Under the pieces are notes generated by a model that made no database searches, had not been told where the DNA came from, and saw only the letters and a list, made by a program, of their open reading frames with translations. DNA of 64,000 nt from Cynocephalus volans (Eukaryota > Chordata > Mammalia > Dermoptera > Cynocephalidae), in assembly GCF_027409185.1 (NCBI RefSeq), contig NC_084462.1, positions 26,015,577 to 26,079,576 on the forward strand, in the 5' to 3' direction. Positions within the stretch are counted from its first letter, which is position 1. Each line of letters opens with the position of its first letter. Both the position numbers and the translations under genes were made by a program. This document shows, piece after piece, positions 10,766-22,634 of the stretch.

Positions 10766-12005
10766 ACACGTGTGCAGCCTGGTCCCACTGTCCCTGTTGC
10801 CCCATCCTGCATGGGGGCCCGGGTTGAAGTGTCAGGAAGGGCTCTCCTTTGATTCCTGGCAGGCAGCCCCACTGGAGGGTGGCTTCCTCCAGGCAACTGC
10901 CTCCCCTCCAATGCCTGGGACCACCCTCGCCCAGGTTCAGGGGCCCACGATGAAGCAGTCATGAAGCAGACAGGTCCTGGGCTTGAAGTTGGCAGACGCG
11001 GTGGCATTCCCAGCCCCAATCCTGATCAGCTCTGCCATCATGAGGAAGTTCTTTGCTATCCTTGGGCTTCTGATTCCTCCCCCACCAAAGGAGGCAGTGG
11101 TGTCAGTGTCTCTGGTTGAGATGACATCATGGCAAGTGGGGAAAGGCCCCCAAGCGCTTGCTGGCTGCTGGGTCGGGCTGTAGCTCTGCCTCTTGGAGTG
11201 GACTCCCTCTCTAGCCCAGTGAGGGAACAACGTGGGTACCGCATGATGTTTACCATGTGACAGGCAAGGTCCCATCTGCTCTGGAACTATCTATGGCTCT
11301 TAGACAGACCCTCCACCACCTGTGAGTTTGGACCACCAACCTCTTGCCAAAAAACAGGTCTGTGATCTCAGCAAAGCCAAGCTATAAACTCAGGAATGAG
11401 CCCATTCCCCAGAAGCCCCCAGAGAGCTCAGGAGCCGAGCCACGAAGGTTGGCTCTGTGAGGGTTCAACACCCCATACAAGGCAGCCGGCTGCACATGCA
11501 CATGCTGTCACCCCCCTCGCTGTTCCCCCTCCCCTGAATGAATGACAGCCTAAAGATCCGCCCCTCCCAATGCAAGGCACATTCAGGGGACTTGAGGCTG
11601 ATTCAAACACAAGTATGAAGTGAGGAGAGTGCAGTAGGAACTCAGGATGGGGAGCCCAGAAGGTGAGGGCTGGCCTCTTCCAAGGGCTGGGAGGGTGGCC
11701 GACAAGAAGGGCGACAGTCCCTTGCATCTGCTTGATGCCAGGCCACACACTGAGCACCAGGGGCCAGAGGTCCTTATTCTTCCCACCCCAGGAGTCACTC
11801 TCAGTCCATGAGGGCTGGACAAGGTACAAGGAGAAGCCCTCCAGCCCCTCGGAACAGGCCCACAGGCCAGATGTGGTGCTGTCGGAGCCCAAGGAGGGCA
11901 CCCAGTCTGGCCCGGGCTGCCTGGGCTCTGGAGTGGCCTCTGGCCATGTCTCCTGCTTAGCAAGGGGCAGCCTAGACGCCTCCTGCCTCCTGTTGTCGCC
12001 TCCCC
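10766..12005. other. Unique sequence, no gene recognised
   Basis: No repeat family recognised. Minus-strand frames of 157 and 126 codons at 11428-11963 overlap each other in different frames and show no domain, so they are not called as genes. Confidence 0.45.
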
Positions 12006-12009
12006 CCAG

Positions 12010-12125
12010 CTCTGCCGGATGGCACCGTCTCTAATGCATCTGCCTGTTTATATTCCCCCGACGAAAAGCAGCTTTGTTTATGGAAAAGAGCTATTTTGGT
12101 TCCACGTTTTCCCTCAACTCCTCCA
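12010..12125. promoter_or_regulatory. Candidate regulatory patch with paired TGTTTAT sites
   Basis: Repeat-free patch with two forkhead-like TGTTTAT motifs at 12045-12051 and 12075-12081, exactly 30 bases apart, i.e. near three helical turns. The T/A-rich texture stands out from the GC-rich flanks. Motif evidence only. Confidence 0.3.
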
Positions 12126-12424
12126 ACTCGCAGGCAGAATGGCTGCTGCTCTCTTGAGGAGCTGAGAGGAGCCACAAGCCATCTCTGCCTCCTTGGGGAA
12201 GGTGCCACAGGGCTCACACAGGTGGAAGGGGACAGGGGACACGGACACAGCACCATCTCCCCACATGAAGGCTCTAGGAAAAGGATTGATGTGTGATCCA
12301 ACGTCCAGCACAGGTCAGGTGCAGCCTTGCCCAGAGACGCAAGAACAGGGGCTACGTGACAACACCCCTCAGCGTGCCGCAAACACACACCCTGGGCTCA
12401 TCAGCCAGGCCCTTCTCCTCCACA

Positions 12425-12560
12425 GCCCTGCCAGTGAGCAGTATTATCATCCCCATCACACAGATGAGAAACTGAGACCCCAGAGAGGAGTGGCATCTCC
12501 AAAATCACAAAACTAGCGAGGGGCAAAGTCCCTTCCTGGGATTCGGGGGTTTTACCACAA
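12425..12560 (-). repeat. MIR SINE, antisense
   Basis: 'agtattatcatccccatcac', 'acagatgagaaactgaga' and 'aaaatcacaaaactagcgag' follow the antisense MIR order. Confidence 0.85.
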
Positions 12561-12599
12561 ATCTCAGGCCTTTTTCCCTCTAAGCCACCCTGTGATAGA

Positions 12600-14050
12600 A
12601 GCAGATGTACATGTCATATCCTATGGAGAGGGAAGTTGGACAGGAGGCCATGGTTCTGGCCATTTCTATGAAAAACCATGGCCAACAATTAAATCCAGTT
12701 TCAGGAGAGCGAACCACGCATGAGCAGGACTAATCAAGTTCTCCGGCATGGGCGCTTCACCAGCTGGGAGCTGCCATTTTCCAGATGGGAACCCAAAGCT
12801 CCAAAGGGTAGGAAGGAACATGTTGGGGACCTTCCTCCAAGGAAAAACAAGAGGCCCAACGTACCTGCCTCCTCAGGCAGGAGAAGGCAGTGCGGGGGGC
12901 GCGGAGGGTTCTACTGAACGCCCACCTGTGGCTCCGCACAGAACACCTTCTCTCCTCCCCTCCTCGTGGTCTGCTCGCCTTCTCCACAGAACTTGCAATT
13001 TCTGGTGCATGCACTTTACCTGGACCGCCAAAGCAGGCCACCAGCTGTCACCATGACAACAAAGAAAAAGAAAATCTGATGGAGGTGGAACATCCCCTAG
13101 AGAAACCACAGGACACCTCCCCAGGCCTAATCCCCCCAACCTAAGAGGGGGACCACTGATAGGTGCTGGGACAGGGACACTTAGGGACCCCATGCTGGGG
13201 GTGGCAGTAAGCATGTGATTAGATGAGGGATGAAAAGTTCTGACACAGGAAGCTGGACAGGCTCAGAGCCTGTGGTGTGCTTTCCCTAGATGCCCTTCGG
13301 GGGACTTGCGGTCCATGTCCCCTGGTGTCTGTGGGGCCTCCCCCGTGGTAGAGCAGTGATGTGGGCCTGAGGCTGCCTGCTCCAGGATGAAGCCTCCAGC
13401 ACTGAGCCTGGGGAGACACTGCCTCCCTCCAGGACTTTCACCAGGGTCTCCTCCTGCTCCTCCTTGCTGAGCACATGTAAAGCCACAGGGAACCTTCGGG
13501 ACCCTCAATGGAGAGACACGCAGCACCAGGTGGCGTTGTTCCTTGAGCTTCACAAAGATGTCAGAAGCCACCCTGGCAACAGAGTGGCTGTCTCCTCTCC
13601 ATCCTCCTGGAGCTAATTCCCGCAGAGAGAAGAAAAACAAGACCAGGCACCCCCAGCAGGCCAAGACAGGGCAGCAGCAGGACTTCCCCCGCCAGACCTG
13701 AGAGGGAAGTGTGAGGCCACGTCACCAGCACCAAATCAGCTCCAGGGCCATCCCCAGAAGAGGGAGATTTGGCCACGCAGCCCAGTGGCCTCCTATCCCT
13801 GACACTCTCCCCACCACTGATTCCTTGACATCTATTTATGGAAATGACCGACTTGAACCAGGCCTTCCCTGGTTCCCATGGGCAGTGCTGTGGCTGGCTG
13901 ATGGTGGTAGCTTATAAAATCCCATCTCGGCTGGCCCCTGCCACCCTCCTGCGTCACCACACAGGAGGGAGCCACGTGACCAGGAGGTACCGAGGCTCAC
14001 TCAGCCCAGCCACAGCCACATGGGCCCAGATCCCAACCCAGAGTCCAAGG
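12600..14050. other. Unique sequence, no gene recognised
   Basis: No repeat or coding similarity recognised over about 1.4 kb. The open frames present are short and mutually overlapping. Confidence 0.45.
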
Positions 14051-14059
14051 GCCTCTCAC

Positions 14060-14225
14060 ACTTGAGCACAGCCCTTTACAGTCTGCAAAGGATTTTCCTC
14101 TACCACATCCTGAGTCACCCTTTGAGGTGGACAAGGACAGACGGAGGGGACGTGACTTCCCCATGTGAAACACTAGCAAGGGCAGTGCCAGGATTTAACC
14201 CCCTTCATTCTCCAGCTCAGCTCAC
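14060..14225 (-). repeat. MIR SINE, antisense
   Basis: 'ccctttacagtctgcaaagg', 'ccctttgaggtggacaagg' and 'actagcaagggcagtgcc' match a diverged antisense MIR. Confidence 0.65.
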
Positions 14226-14554
14226 AGCTTCTCAAGTGCCCAGTCTGTGTCCAGTGGTGGCAGAGGCCTAAGTGGAGGTGGGGCCTCTGCCCACGGGGAG
14301 CACCCTGGCTGGGGAGAGACTCATGCCCAGCCACCCAGAATCAGCAAGGCTTCTGGGAGCATGTGGGGAGAAGGGGTCCCAGTGGACTGTCAGCTCCTCT
14401 CTCACCTCACCCTGCATGCACCCAAGCCTGGTCTGCCCCCCTCACTAGGCTCATCTGCCCCTCGCTCTGTGCCTAGGCCAACACCTCCATCAAGCCCCTG
14501 CCCAGACCTCATCCCCCGCCATCCAGCCCACGTGCGGAAGGGGGATCCTGCTGA
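14226..14554. other. Unique sequence, no feature seen
   Basis: C-rich non-repetitive stretch. Nothing recognised. Confidence 0.45.
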
Positions 14555-14690
14555 AACCCAGATCCAACCCACCCCAGCCTGCCCAGATCCTGCAATGGCT
14601 CCTGCCGCTTAGAGAATCAACCTTAGCCTGAATTTGAGGCCAACACAAAATCATCCCTGGATCCAGAACAGGCCACTCTCTGCCTGGCAT
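14555..14690 (+). repeat. L2 LINE fragment, sense
   Basis: 'gatcctgcaatggctcctgcc', 'gagaatcaacctta' and the following bases fit the L2 sense segment that reads roughly 'aatggctccccattgcctacagaataaagtcc'. Diverged. Confidence 0.4.
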
Positions 14691-15384
14691 CAGAACTAGC
14701 ATTTCTTCTGCCTTTCCAAACACCCCTGACTGCCCCACCTTATGAATGACATCCACCTTCCCAGACTCCCTTGCAGCTAGGGCTTCATCCTGTGACCTGG
14801 GCTCCTACCAGATTCAGCATGCGAAGTGGTGACCCAGGTGGAATCCATTCCAGTTGACAAGGGGTCAGACCCCCTGTCCAGTTTCCAGAGGCAGCACCAT
14901 GACCAGTGTGGGGGCCCAGTGGGGGGGTGTGCCCACCACAGCAGCTCTGCAATGGGATTTGGGGCCTTACTACCAGCTGTGCAGTCTCCCAGCCAGGTAC
15001 TTCAGCTTTCCCAGAGATTCTATGAGCTATATAGGAGTCTTGCATAAATTCCTTGTCTGCCTAAACCAGCCAGAATTGGTTTATGTGTCTGAAATTATAG
15101 ACCCTGATGTGTTCACCTTAAGATAATGAAAGTCCCCCAGGTAGCCCTCGCCCAGCCCAGTGGAAGAGAGTCAGGGGGGGTTGTGCACGACCAGGAAGTC
15201 AGCCCTGCCTTGTCCAGGCCAGTCCCTATTCAGGGCAGCAGTCTGGGGGTGGAAGGGAATGGAGGTCCATCAGGCCATGTCCTCCCTGGCCTGTGGGATG
15301 CCCAGCCACCAAAGCTGGGCCAGGACAGAGGTCTGAGCAAGGGCTGCCTTCTGACCCCACTGGTCCTATATACCGAGGTGGTCC

Positions 15385-15755
15385 CCAGGAGGGGACTCTC
15401 AAGGCCCACCCCGCTGCTACAGAGCTTGCTCTTGCCTCTGCCTATGGCTCCCTGCACCCAACCTCCATTAACTCCTCATCATCCTTTAAAACTCAGCATC
15501 TCATCATCTCCTTCAGGAAGCTTCTGGCCACACACATCTGGGTTAGTTTGGGGCACACAGAGCCCTTGTCAACCCACTTCCACGCTGTATTGTAACTGTC
15601 CATCTCCACATACATCTGTCTCTCTCCTGGATGGTGACCCCTGAGGATAGGGGTCATATCTGGTCCACTCTGAGCACCCAGTGCCGAGCACTGTTGTGAC
15701 ATACAGTAGATGCCCAGGGAATGTTTGCTGAGTGATTGAATGAGTAAGAGAATGG
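15385..15755 (+). repeat. L2 LINE 3' end, sense
   Basis: Sense L2 3' region: 'tcaggaagcttctggcc' near 15513, 'ggatggtgacccctgagg' near 15631, 'gagcacccagtgccgagcac' near 15673 and the terminal 'gtgattgaatgagtaa' near 15732. Confidence 0.85.
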
Positions 15756-15879
15756 ACATGCTGTCCCATGGAAGAAGCCAGGGGTCTCTCTGCTTGGTGA
15801 GAGCCAGGAGAGAGAAGAGAGGTTGCTGGTGGCCCTGTGGCTTGGTGGGCAGCACCCACTCCTCCCTGAGCCTCCCAGG

Positions 15880-16140
15880 CCATCAATAACCTGCTCAGCT
15901 TGTGTCTGTACAAAAGGCATGTGCAGGGCTGGCCAGTGCTGCTGCTCCGGCTGCTGCGGGTTTACCAGCAAATCCAATGGAAAATGTTTCCTGTAGATGT
16001 GGAGCTGCTGACTTGCTTCAGTGTCCGCTTTATGCCACTGTTGATTGGTATCTAGGAGACTTAAACCTCTCCATTAGTTTGCCAGGGATGCTTGTCCAGC
16101 TCATGTCAAGGAATGAGGCTGTGGTGGCCGTTTCCTGAGC
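15880..16140. other. Repeat-free patch, possible conserved non-coding sequence
   Basis: Balanced-composition non-repeat sequence with 'ccaatggaaaatgtttcctg' and 'ttatgccactgttgattgg'. It looks unlike the neighbouring repeats, but I cannot assign a function or show conservation. Confidence 0.25.
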
Positions 16141-17685
16141 AGCTTTGAGAGAAGTCAAGCACATCCCTTTGGAGTCAGTCTTCCTCCCCTGACGGTCCCC
16201 TCAAGGGGAATCTGGCAGCTCCACCTCACCAGTTTGGATGCCGCAGTCAGTGCAAAAGGCCATGTGCAAAGGGCCTTTGCTCATCTAGGCTGTGGCTGCC
16301 CAAGATTCATGCCCTGGTGCTGCAGTGGGGTCAGTGGGGTCACTTGTCCCCCACAGGGCTGGACCACAATGATTCACAGCCCGCCCCAGACTGTGTGTGG
16401 TGGAGAACTACGGACTCCCTTCCCAGGCACCTGTGACATCTTTTGAGGGCCACTTCTCGTTGGCTATTACCCAGAGCCCTGCTTCCACTGAATTGCAGTT
16501 TGGAGATAGGACTCAGTCCTACAGCACAGCCAGCAGATGTGGAAATCTTCGTCCTTAGTTTTCCCAAAACCCACTCACAGCAGGCATCTGTGTGGGTAGA
16601 AGGTTTACTGACAGTTGGAGAGACAGAGGGATCTGCTTTGCAATTATAGGAACCTATTAAATCTTTCTCCCTACATGTCTCTCTGCCATCTCAGCTCTGG
16701 CATTCCCTCTTTGCCTTCCTCCTCCTGCCCCTCAAATCCAAAGCAGAACAGTCCAGCCCCCTTGGAGGGTCTGATCAATTTTACTAAACAAGGACTTGCT
16801 TCTAAGCAGAATTTGGTGCCAGAATTTGGCTCTTCAAACAATTCATTTGTATCCCACTACACTGTATCAGAGTCACGATCTCAGCACATTTGCCAGCACC
16901 TCTTGCGTTCCAAGGACCCAGAACTGAATGGAGCCCAGGCTCAGGCCTCACAGCATCCAGGGGAGACAAGCCCTCAATAGACCAGAGCAGAGCAGGCGGG
17001 AGATGCTGGGGCCAGAGAAGCACAACCTGGCCCTGGTGAGGACAGACGAGGGGCAGCTACTTCTGCTTGCAGGAGCCAGACAGGGCTTCACAAAGAGAGG
17101 ATGGGAAAGCCAGCCTTGAGGGGTTTCATGCAGGGAAATGGCAGCTGGAACAGAGTCAGCCATCAATTCCTCTCTAGTGTCTGCCTTCTCCATCAGTCTA
17201 GGAGCTCCTGGAAGATGAAGGCAGTAGAGGGTACTAGTTCCACAAGTCTCAGTCCCCAGGAAGAAGAAAGGAAGGAAGAGGAAGAGTAGGGGCAGGAGCC
17301 ACAGCCACCATGGCGTCCCTAAACACCTGGAAGCCATGGGGTCCCTGACGCAGCGGCAGAGACAAGAGGTGGAATTGGCTGGATTTCCTCCTGCACGTGT
17401 CAGCGGATATGATGGCTTCAAACTGCAAGTGAACAGGACCAGGGCTGTGGGTCCTTGGGCCACATCTGTGAATGGGCTTTCACAGCAAGCATTCATGGAC
17501 CACAAAAATCCTGCCTCAAGCCCTATGCTCTGCCCAGCCCCATGATCTCGCATCTGTCCAGGACTCTCCAGTTAGGGAGATGTGTTAACACCCATAGGCT
17601 GAGAACTCAGGTGTAGACTCTACACCCACCCATGGCCCCCCAGGATGGAGGGAGAGGGTGGATGAGAGGCACATAGAGGCCCCAG
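16141..17685. other. Unique sequence, no gene recognised
   Basis: No repeat recognised. The longest frame (minus strand, 16948-17553, 201 codons) has a low-complexity hydrophobic stretch encoded by a pyrimidine-rich strand and no known domain. It is not called as a gene. Confidence 0.4.
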
Positions 17686-17689
17686 CACT

Positions 17690-17860
17690 GTGTGGGATTA
17701 TCATTAGTCAATAGGTTCTCTGTCCCTTCAATCTCCCTGTTGCTGGTACTTGCAAAGCAGTGAGAGTGGGCAGCACGCAGAGTAACAATTAATTACATGC
17801 TGCCTGGAGTTGTTCTCTAATTACCATTTCAGGAGTGTGAGGCTCCTCACCTGCTCCGGC
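17690..17860. promoter_or_regulatory. Candidate regulatory patch with clustered TAAT sites
   Basis: Contains ATTATCATTAG (17698-17708), CAATTAATTAC (17787-17797) and CTAATTACC (17817-17825): several homeodomain-type cores in about 130 bases of non-repeat DNA. Enhancer-like by texture only. Confidence 0.3.
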
Positions 17861-17974
17861 TCCTGGAGTGCAGAGAAGGAAACTTCTGTGTCTTCTCTGT
17901 GCCCACCCACTCCCTGCAGTGCCCAGCCCCCTTGCAGGTCCACAGCACACCTTCAAAAGGAGCCGTGATCCTCT

Positions 17975-18135
17975 GATATTCGTACACACATTAGAGTCAT
18001 CTGGGAGGTTTAATAAAATACTGATACCCAGGCCCCACTTCCAAATTTAATTGGCGTAAGGGGGGACCCAAGAATCAGTATTTTATTAAACTCCCCAGAT
18101 GATTCTAGCACAGAGTGAGGGTTGAGAACGATGCG
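17975..18135. mobile_element. Near-palindromic hAT MITE (MER5-related)
   Basis: Left arm (about 17991-18025) is almost the exact reverse complement of the right arm (about 18073-18107): both contain TTTAATAAAATACTGAT or its complement. The outer end 'gggttgagaac' matches the conserved hAT-Charlie terminus. It can form a hairpin of about 30 bp stem with a loop of about 50 bases. Confidence 0.8.
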
Positions 18136-18880
18136 GTAGTGCCTCCTGCAACAAATGCAGCAGAGACCCCTGTGGAAGGCTGGCTCTTCACACTGAGGGT
18201 CATCCCATTTCAGATCTCACCCACCTCCTTGGCTTCAATGCCCCACTGCATCAGGTGACTACTAAACCTCCGTGTCCAGCCTAGAAGGATTTTAGGCTCC
18301 AAAATGCAACCAGGGGGACAGCTTTACCTGCAGGACCACAGGGACAGAAACACGGCATGGAGCTCATTATCCTCCCAAGCCCGTGTCTCCACCTGTACAT
18401 AGGACCTTGGTGAGTGGCACCACCACCATGGTGAACAGCTGTATGTATTTATCATATGCTTTGCTATCAGTGATGAAAAACCAACTTGCACAGCCTAGGC
18501 AAGGGAGGATTTGAGGTATCTTCCGTAACCATGGGATACTGGGTACAGGTGAGCCCAAGGTGCATTTGGCTCTGAGGCTCAGTAACACCCAAGAACCTGA
18601 TCTCTTTAGGCTGAAATATCCTAGAGAAGGGCACTGGTGGGCCTGGTCAAGTGTCCACCCCACACCAATCCTCGGAGGCCAGGAATGGGGTCATGTAGCA
18701 CAGCTGCTAGGGCCCACTTCCAGCCTAGAGACAGGAACTTGCATTTCACGTGATAGAGTAAAGCCAGATCCCAACAATCTCTCTTCCCCCAAAGACTAAC
18801 CATCTGTAGTGTTGGATGAATCACAACAACGAGAGAAGGCATTGTTGTTGTTAATTGGGTGTATTCGTTAAGAACTTGGT
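18136..18880. other. Unique sequence, no feature seen
   Basis: No recognisable repeat, RNA gene or coding exon. Confidence 0.45.
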
Positions 18881-18884
18881 AATA

Positions 18885-19330
18885 AACAGATATCACACTT
18901 GCAGGAGTGATCGAAGGATTTAATAAGGAGACTATTTACAAAGGTGAGAGCTAAGAGAATCAACAAGGGTGCTGAGGCACCCGAGGATCAGCCGTCACAC
19001 CCCCACTCTCAAGGCAGGAAGGAGCAAGGAGAGGCAGTGTTACCAGAACCCAGCAAGAGCAGCACGGGGAAGGCCTCCAACGAAGGGCTGCCTCAGTTAG
19101 ATGAATGCTGCTGCCGCCAAACTTGTTAGAACAGGTGCTGGAAGAAGAGAAAACACTGCAACCTCCCTCTCTGCCTCTGCTCTAATCTTCTGCTGGCCTC
19201 TCAGTGGCCGAACATAATGGGACCCTGAAGAGAGCCCTGGTGATGCACTCCACAGAGGTCAGCCTTCCAGGCACAGAGCAGACAAAGAAGCATGGAGAAT
19301 ACATCCAGGGGGATAAATGTGAAGCCACCT
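18885..19330. repeat. LTR-like interspersed repeat, family unassigned
   Basis: The order 'aaggatttaataagga', 'gactatttacaaaggt', 'ctcagtggccgaacataatgg' and 'ctggtgatgcactccacagagg' is one I associate with a recurrent mammalian LTR-type repeat, but I cannot name the family. No coding capacity. Confidence 0.45.
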
Positions 19331-19429
19331 GCACAATGGGTAACCACCCAAGTGGTAACCACGTTCCCGGCTTCAGTTACCCAGTGGCAGTAACCTTAAA
19401 GTCACCCTTGCATCCCCCATTTTTTATTC

Positions 19430-19645
19430 CCCCATATCCCATCACCAAGTCCTACTGCCCAACATTTCTAGAGTCTGTCCCCTGCTCGGTCTCTCTATTA
19501 TCTCTCCCTTGGACTATTGCAATGATTTCTCAACTGGCTTCTCTATGTCCAATCCAATCCACCTCCCAAGACTCAGTTGACTTGACCATAATCCTTCCCA
19601 ACTGAAACCCTTCCAGGGCCCCCTACTGCCTGCAGGACAACAGGC
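19430..19645 (+). repeat. L2 LINE fragment, sense
   Basis: 'tggactattgcaatgatttc' followed by 'aacccttccagggccccctact' and 'cctgcaggacaa' fits the sense L2 region upstream of the 3' end. Confidence 0.65.
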
Positions 19646-19784
19646 GGCCCCATCCAGAAAGCTCCAGAGCTACAGGCTGCTGCAGTTGGGTTGCAGTAAG
19701 ATCGGCAAGGTTAGCGACTGGCTGGCTAAGGTATTTGGGTCTCCTCCCTTAGGCAAGGGAAACCAAAAGGAGCTTTGAAAGCAG

Positions 19785-19785
19785 G

Positions 19786-19838
<53 letters not shown>
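19785..19838. repeat. (GTT)18 microsatellite
   Basis: Fifty-four bases of uninterrupted GTT units. It directly abuts the left edge of an L1-type noncoding segment, suggesting expansion of an A/T-rich insertion tail (complement AAC). Confidence 0.95.
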
Positions 19839-20550
19839 AACTTTTCATTTTGAAATAATTTCAGACTTCCCAAAAAGTTGCAAAAATAATACAAGAAAGT
19901 CCATATACCTGTTTCTGCAGATTCTCCAAATGTTAACATCCTATGCAGTACAATGATCGAAACCAGGAAATACTATTACTTAACCTACAAACCACATTTG
20001 AATTTCCCCAGTTGTACAACTAATGTGCTTTTTCTGGTCCAGGATTCAGTCAAGGATCACCTTGCTTTTAGTTGCCACAAGTCCTTAGTCTCTAATCTGG
20101 AGCAGTTCCTCAGTTTTTGATCCTGACTCTTTGGAACAGTACTGGCAAACTGTTTTCTAGAATGCCCCTCCATTTGGTTTGGTCTGATGTTTCCTCGTGA
20201 TGAAATTCAGGTTATGCAGTTTTGGTAAGAATACCACTAAGGTGAAATTGTGTCTTTCTCAGTGTATCAGAGTGGGAGGCACATGTCCGTTTGTCTCAAT
20301 ATTGGATGAAGATGTGTCTGCCAAGTTTCTCCAAAATAACGTTACTACTTTCCCATTTGTTATTAATAAGTATCCTGTAGGGGAAATATTTTAAGACTCT
20401 GTAAATGTCCCGTTTCCCATATACTTTTTCCCCAGCAACTTTAACATCCATTCATGATTCCTGTGATAGTTTCTGTGTCACTTGCCAGATGGTGATCCTC
20501 AGGTTCATCATTCTTTCTACATTTAGTAGTTGGTATTCCACTGTAAGGAG
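19839..20550. repeat. L1-associated noncoding segment, probable
   Basis: The start 'ttttcattttgaaataatt', followed by 'agttgcaaaaataatacaag' and later 'tttctggtccaggattcagtc' and 'tttggtctgatgtttcctcg', is a recurrent mammalian repeat that I associate with L1M noncoding sequence. The family name and orientation are uncertain. Confidence 0.5.
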
Positions 20551-20589
20551 AAGAAAGGCAGGAAATCCACCCAACCAGAAGATGATCTC

Positions 20590-21480
20590 CAAATAACCCA
20601 CTAAAAAATGGGGCAAAGGATCTGAATAGGCATTTCTCCAAAAAAAAAGAGGTACAAATGACTAATAAGCACACGAAAAGACGATCAACATTATTAGTCA
20701 TTCAGGGAATGGAAGTCAGAGCCACAGTGAGATGTCTCTTCATATCTACTTGGATGGCTTATAATAAAAAACACAGATAACAAATGTTGGTGAGGATGTG
20801 GAGAAATTGGAAGCCTCCTACATTGCTGGTGGGAATGTGAAATGGTACAGCCATTTGGAAAACAGTCTGGCTTTTCCTCAAAAGGTTAAACATAGAGCTA
20901 CCCTGTGACCCAGCAACTCCACTCCCAGATACATACTCGAGAGTGCTGAAAACATGCCCACACACAAACTTGTACGTGAATGTTCACAGCGGTATCATTC
21001 ATGATAGCCAAAAAGTAGAAACAACCCAATGCCCATCAAGTGATAAATGGATAAATAAGATGTGATACATCCATAAATGGGATAATATTCAGCAGTAGAA
21101 AGGAATGAAGCACTGACACATGCTCCAACATGGATGAACCTTGAAAACACCATGCTCAGTGAAAGAAGCCAGTCACAAAGGACCACTTAATATATGACTC
21201 ATTTTTATGAAATGTCCAGAACCGGCAAATCTATAAAGACAGAAAGTAGATTAGTGATTGCCAGGGGCTGGAGTGGGGGGAGAGGAGGAGTGACTGCTGA
21301 TAGGTATAGGAATTTCTTTGGGGGATGATGAAAATGTTCTCAAATTGCTTGTGGTGATGGATGCACAATTCCGTGAACATACTAAAAGCCATTGAATTGT
21401 ACGCTTTAAATGGATGAATTGCATGGTATGTGAATTATATCCCAATAAAACTGTTAAAAACAAAAAACAAAAAAAAAAAC
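20590..21480 (+). repeat. L1MB-like LINE 3' end with A-rich tail
   Basis: Sense L1: 'aatggggcaaaggatctg' (end of ORF2), 'ggtgaggatgtggagaaatt', 'attgctggtgggaatgtg', 'acatggatgaaccttgaaaa', 'ggggctggagtggggggag', then 'gaattgtacgctttaaatgg' and 'cccaataaaactgttaaaa' with an A-rich tail to 21480. About 890 bp and the best preserved L1 in the window, but with no intact frame. Confidence 0.95.
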
Positions 21481-22055
21481 CAGCAACGACTCTCCTTGAG
21501 CTCGGTAGGAAGCCTCCTCATCCCCGCCCAGCCTGCCCAGCCCACCTGCAGGAGCCACACAGAAGAACAGAACTTGCCCAGGCCAGGCCAGCACAGCACT
21601 GGCTTGACAGAGCTTCCTGTGATCGAGGCCAGGAAGATTCATCGCTGCGTTTTGATCAGCTATCTCTTTACTCCCCAGTGAAATATCCTGAGCCAGACTG
21701 TGGCTTTGGGACTAGAAGTCCAAGGCCATGAATCAACATAATCTACTTATCAAGACCAAAGGCTGCGATCACTGGGTGTGTGCAAAAAACAGCTTACAGT
21801 TCTTGGCGCCTTCGTGCCAGAGGGCTGGGCCCCACCCTGGTGCCCACTGGGGCCCGTGCCCACGGATCCTGCTGGACTGACTGCACACTATCCTGGGCCA
21901 TACCTTTCCCACAGCTGGTGTGGCTCTGCCGCTCAGTGCCTGGGAGTCTGATTCCCCACTTGCCTGCTCTGTGACTCCTGGTGGGTTGCCCAGACCCATG
22001 AGGCCCTTGCTGGGTCCTCTGACTTTGGCTTTCTTGCATGTGTTTACATTATGTT
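21481..22055. other. Unique sequence, no feature seen
   Basis: No recognised repeat, RNA gene or exon. Confidence 0.45.
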
Positions 22056-22059
22056 GTGA

Positions 22060-22555
22060 AACACAGCTCCAGTTGGGATCCTTTAAAGCCCTTCAATGCC
22101 TTCCAGGGATAGAGACAGAGTACTTGGACTTGACTAGGTGTGGCCCCTGGGAGTTCTGTCCCATCGGGGGTCTCAACAGCTCATGGCCACCATGGTCCCC
22201 TTACTCCAGACGCACTGGGCATATTTCAGCTCCTTGGAATCCCTCTGTCCTCTCTCACCTCCAGGCCTCTGGACAACCTTCTCACCCTGCTTTCATGGCA
22301 CCTGGTTTATTAGCTCACCCACCCCTGCTGAAACACATCCTCTGAGGAATGGTCACCCCTACTGAGTGCTGGTGACCTGGGCTTACTTGTGTCTCTCTCC
22401 TGGCACTGGTCAGTGTGTCAGGGTTGCTGCGATTACTGAGTTAATGCCTGTCCACTCCGGGCTATGCACTGCCTGAGGGCAGAGGCCAGTCTGCTTCTTT
22501 CATGACTCCTCATAGCTGGCACAGAGCCTGGCCCACAGTGACATTCAAAAAGCTG
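22060..22555 (+). repeat. L2 LINE 3' end, sense
   Basis: Starts 'ctttaaagcccttcaatgcc', passes through 'gtctctctcctggcactggtc' and ends with the L2 tail 'gcctgagggcagaggccag', 'agctggcacagagcctggcc'. Interior diverged. Confidence 0.75.
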
Positions 22556-22634
22556 TGGTGGACAGGATGAGAGAATGTTGTCCTGGAACCTCACTCGAGC
22601 ACATTCCTGTTTGCAGTTTCTTGAACCATCCCAT

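Noticed and set aside
16948..17553. 201-codon minus-strand frame with a hydrophobic LLPLLFLFLPFFFLG stretch suggesting a membrane segment
   Set aside because: The stretch is encoded by a pyrimidine-rich (GAAGAGGAAGG complement) low-complexity run. There is no further domain or exon structure.
19670..19939. Minus-strand frame with a poly-threonine run
   Set aside because: The threonine run is only the (GTT)18 microsatellite read in the complementary strand.
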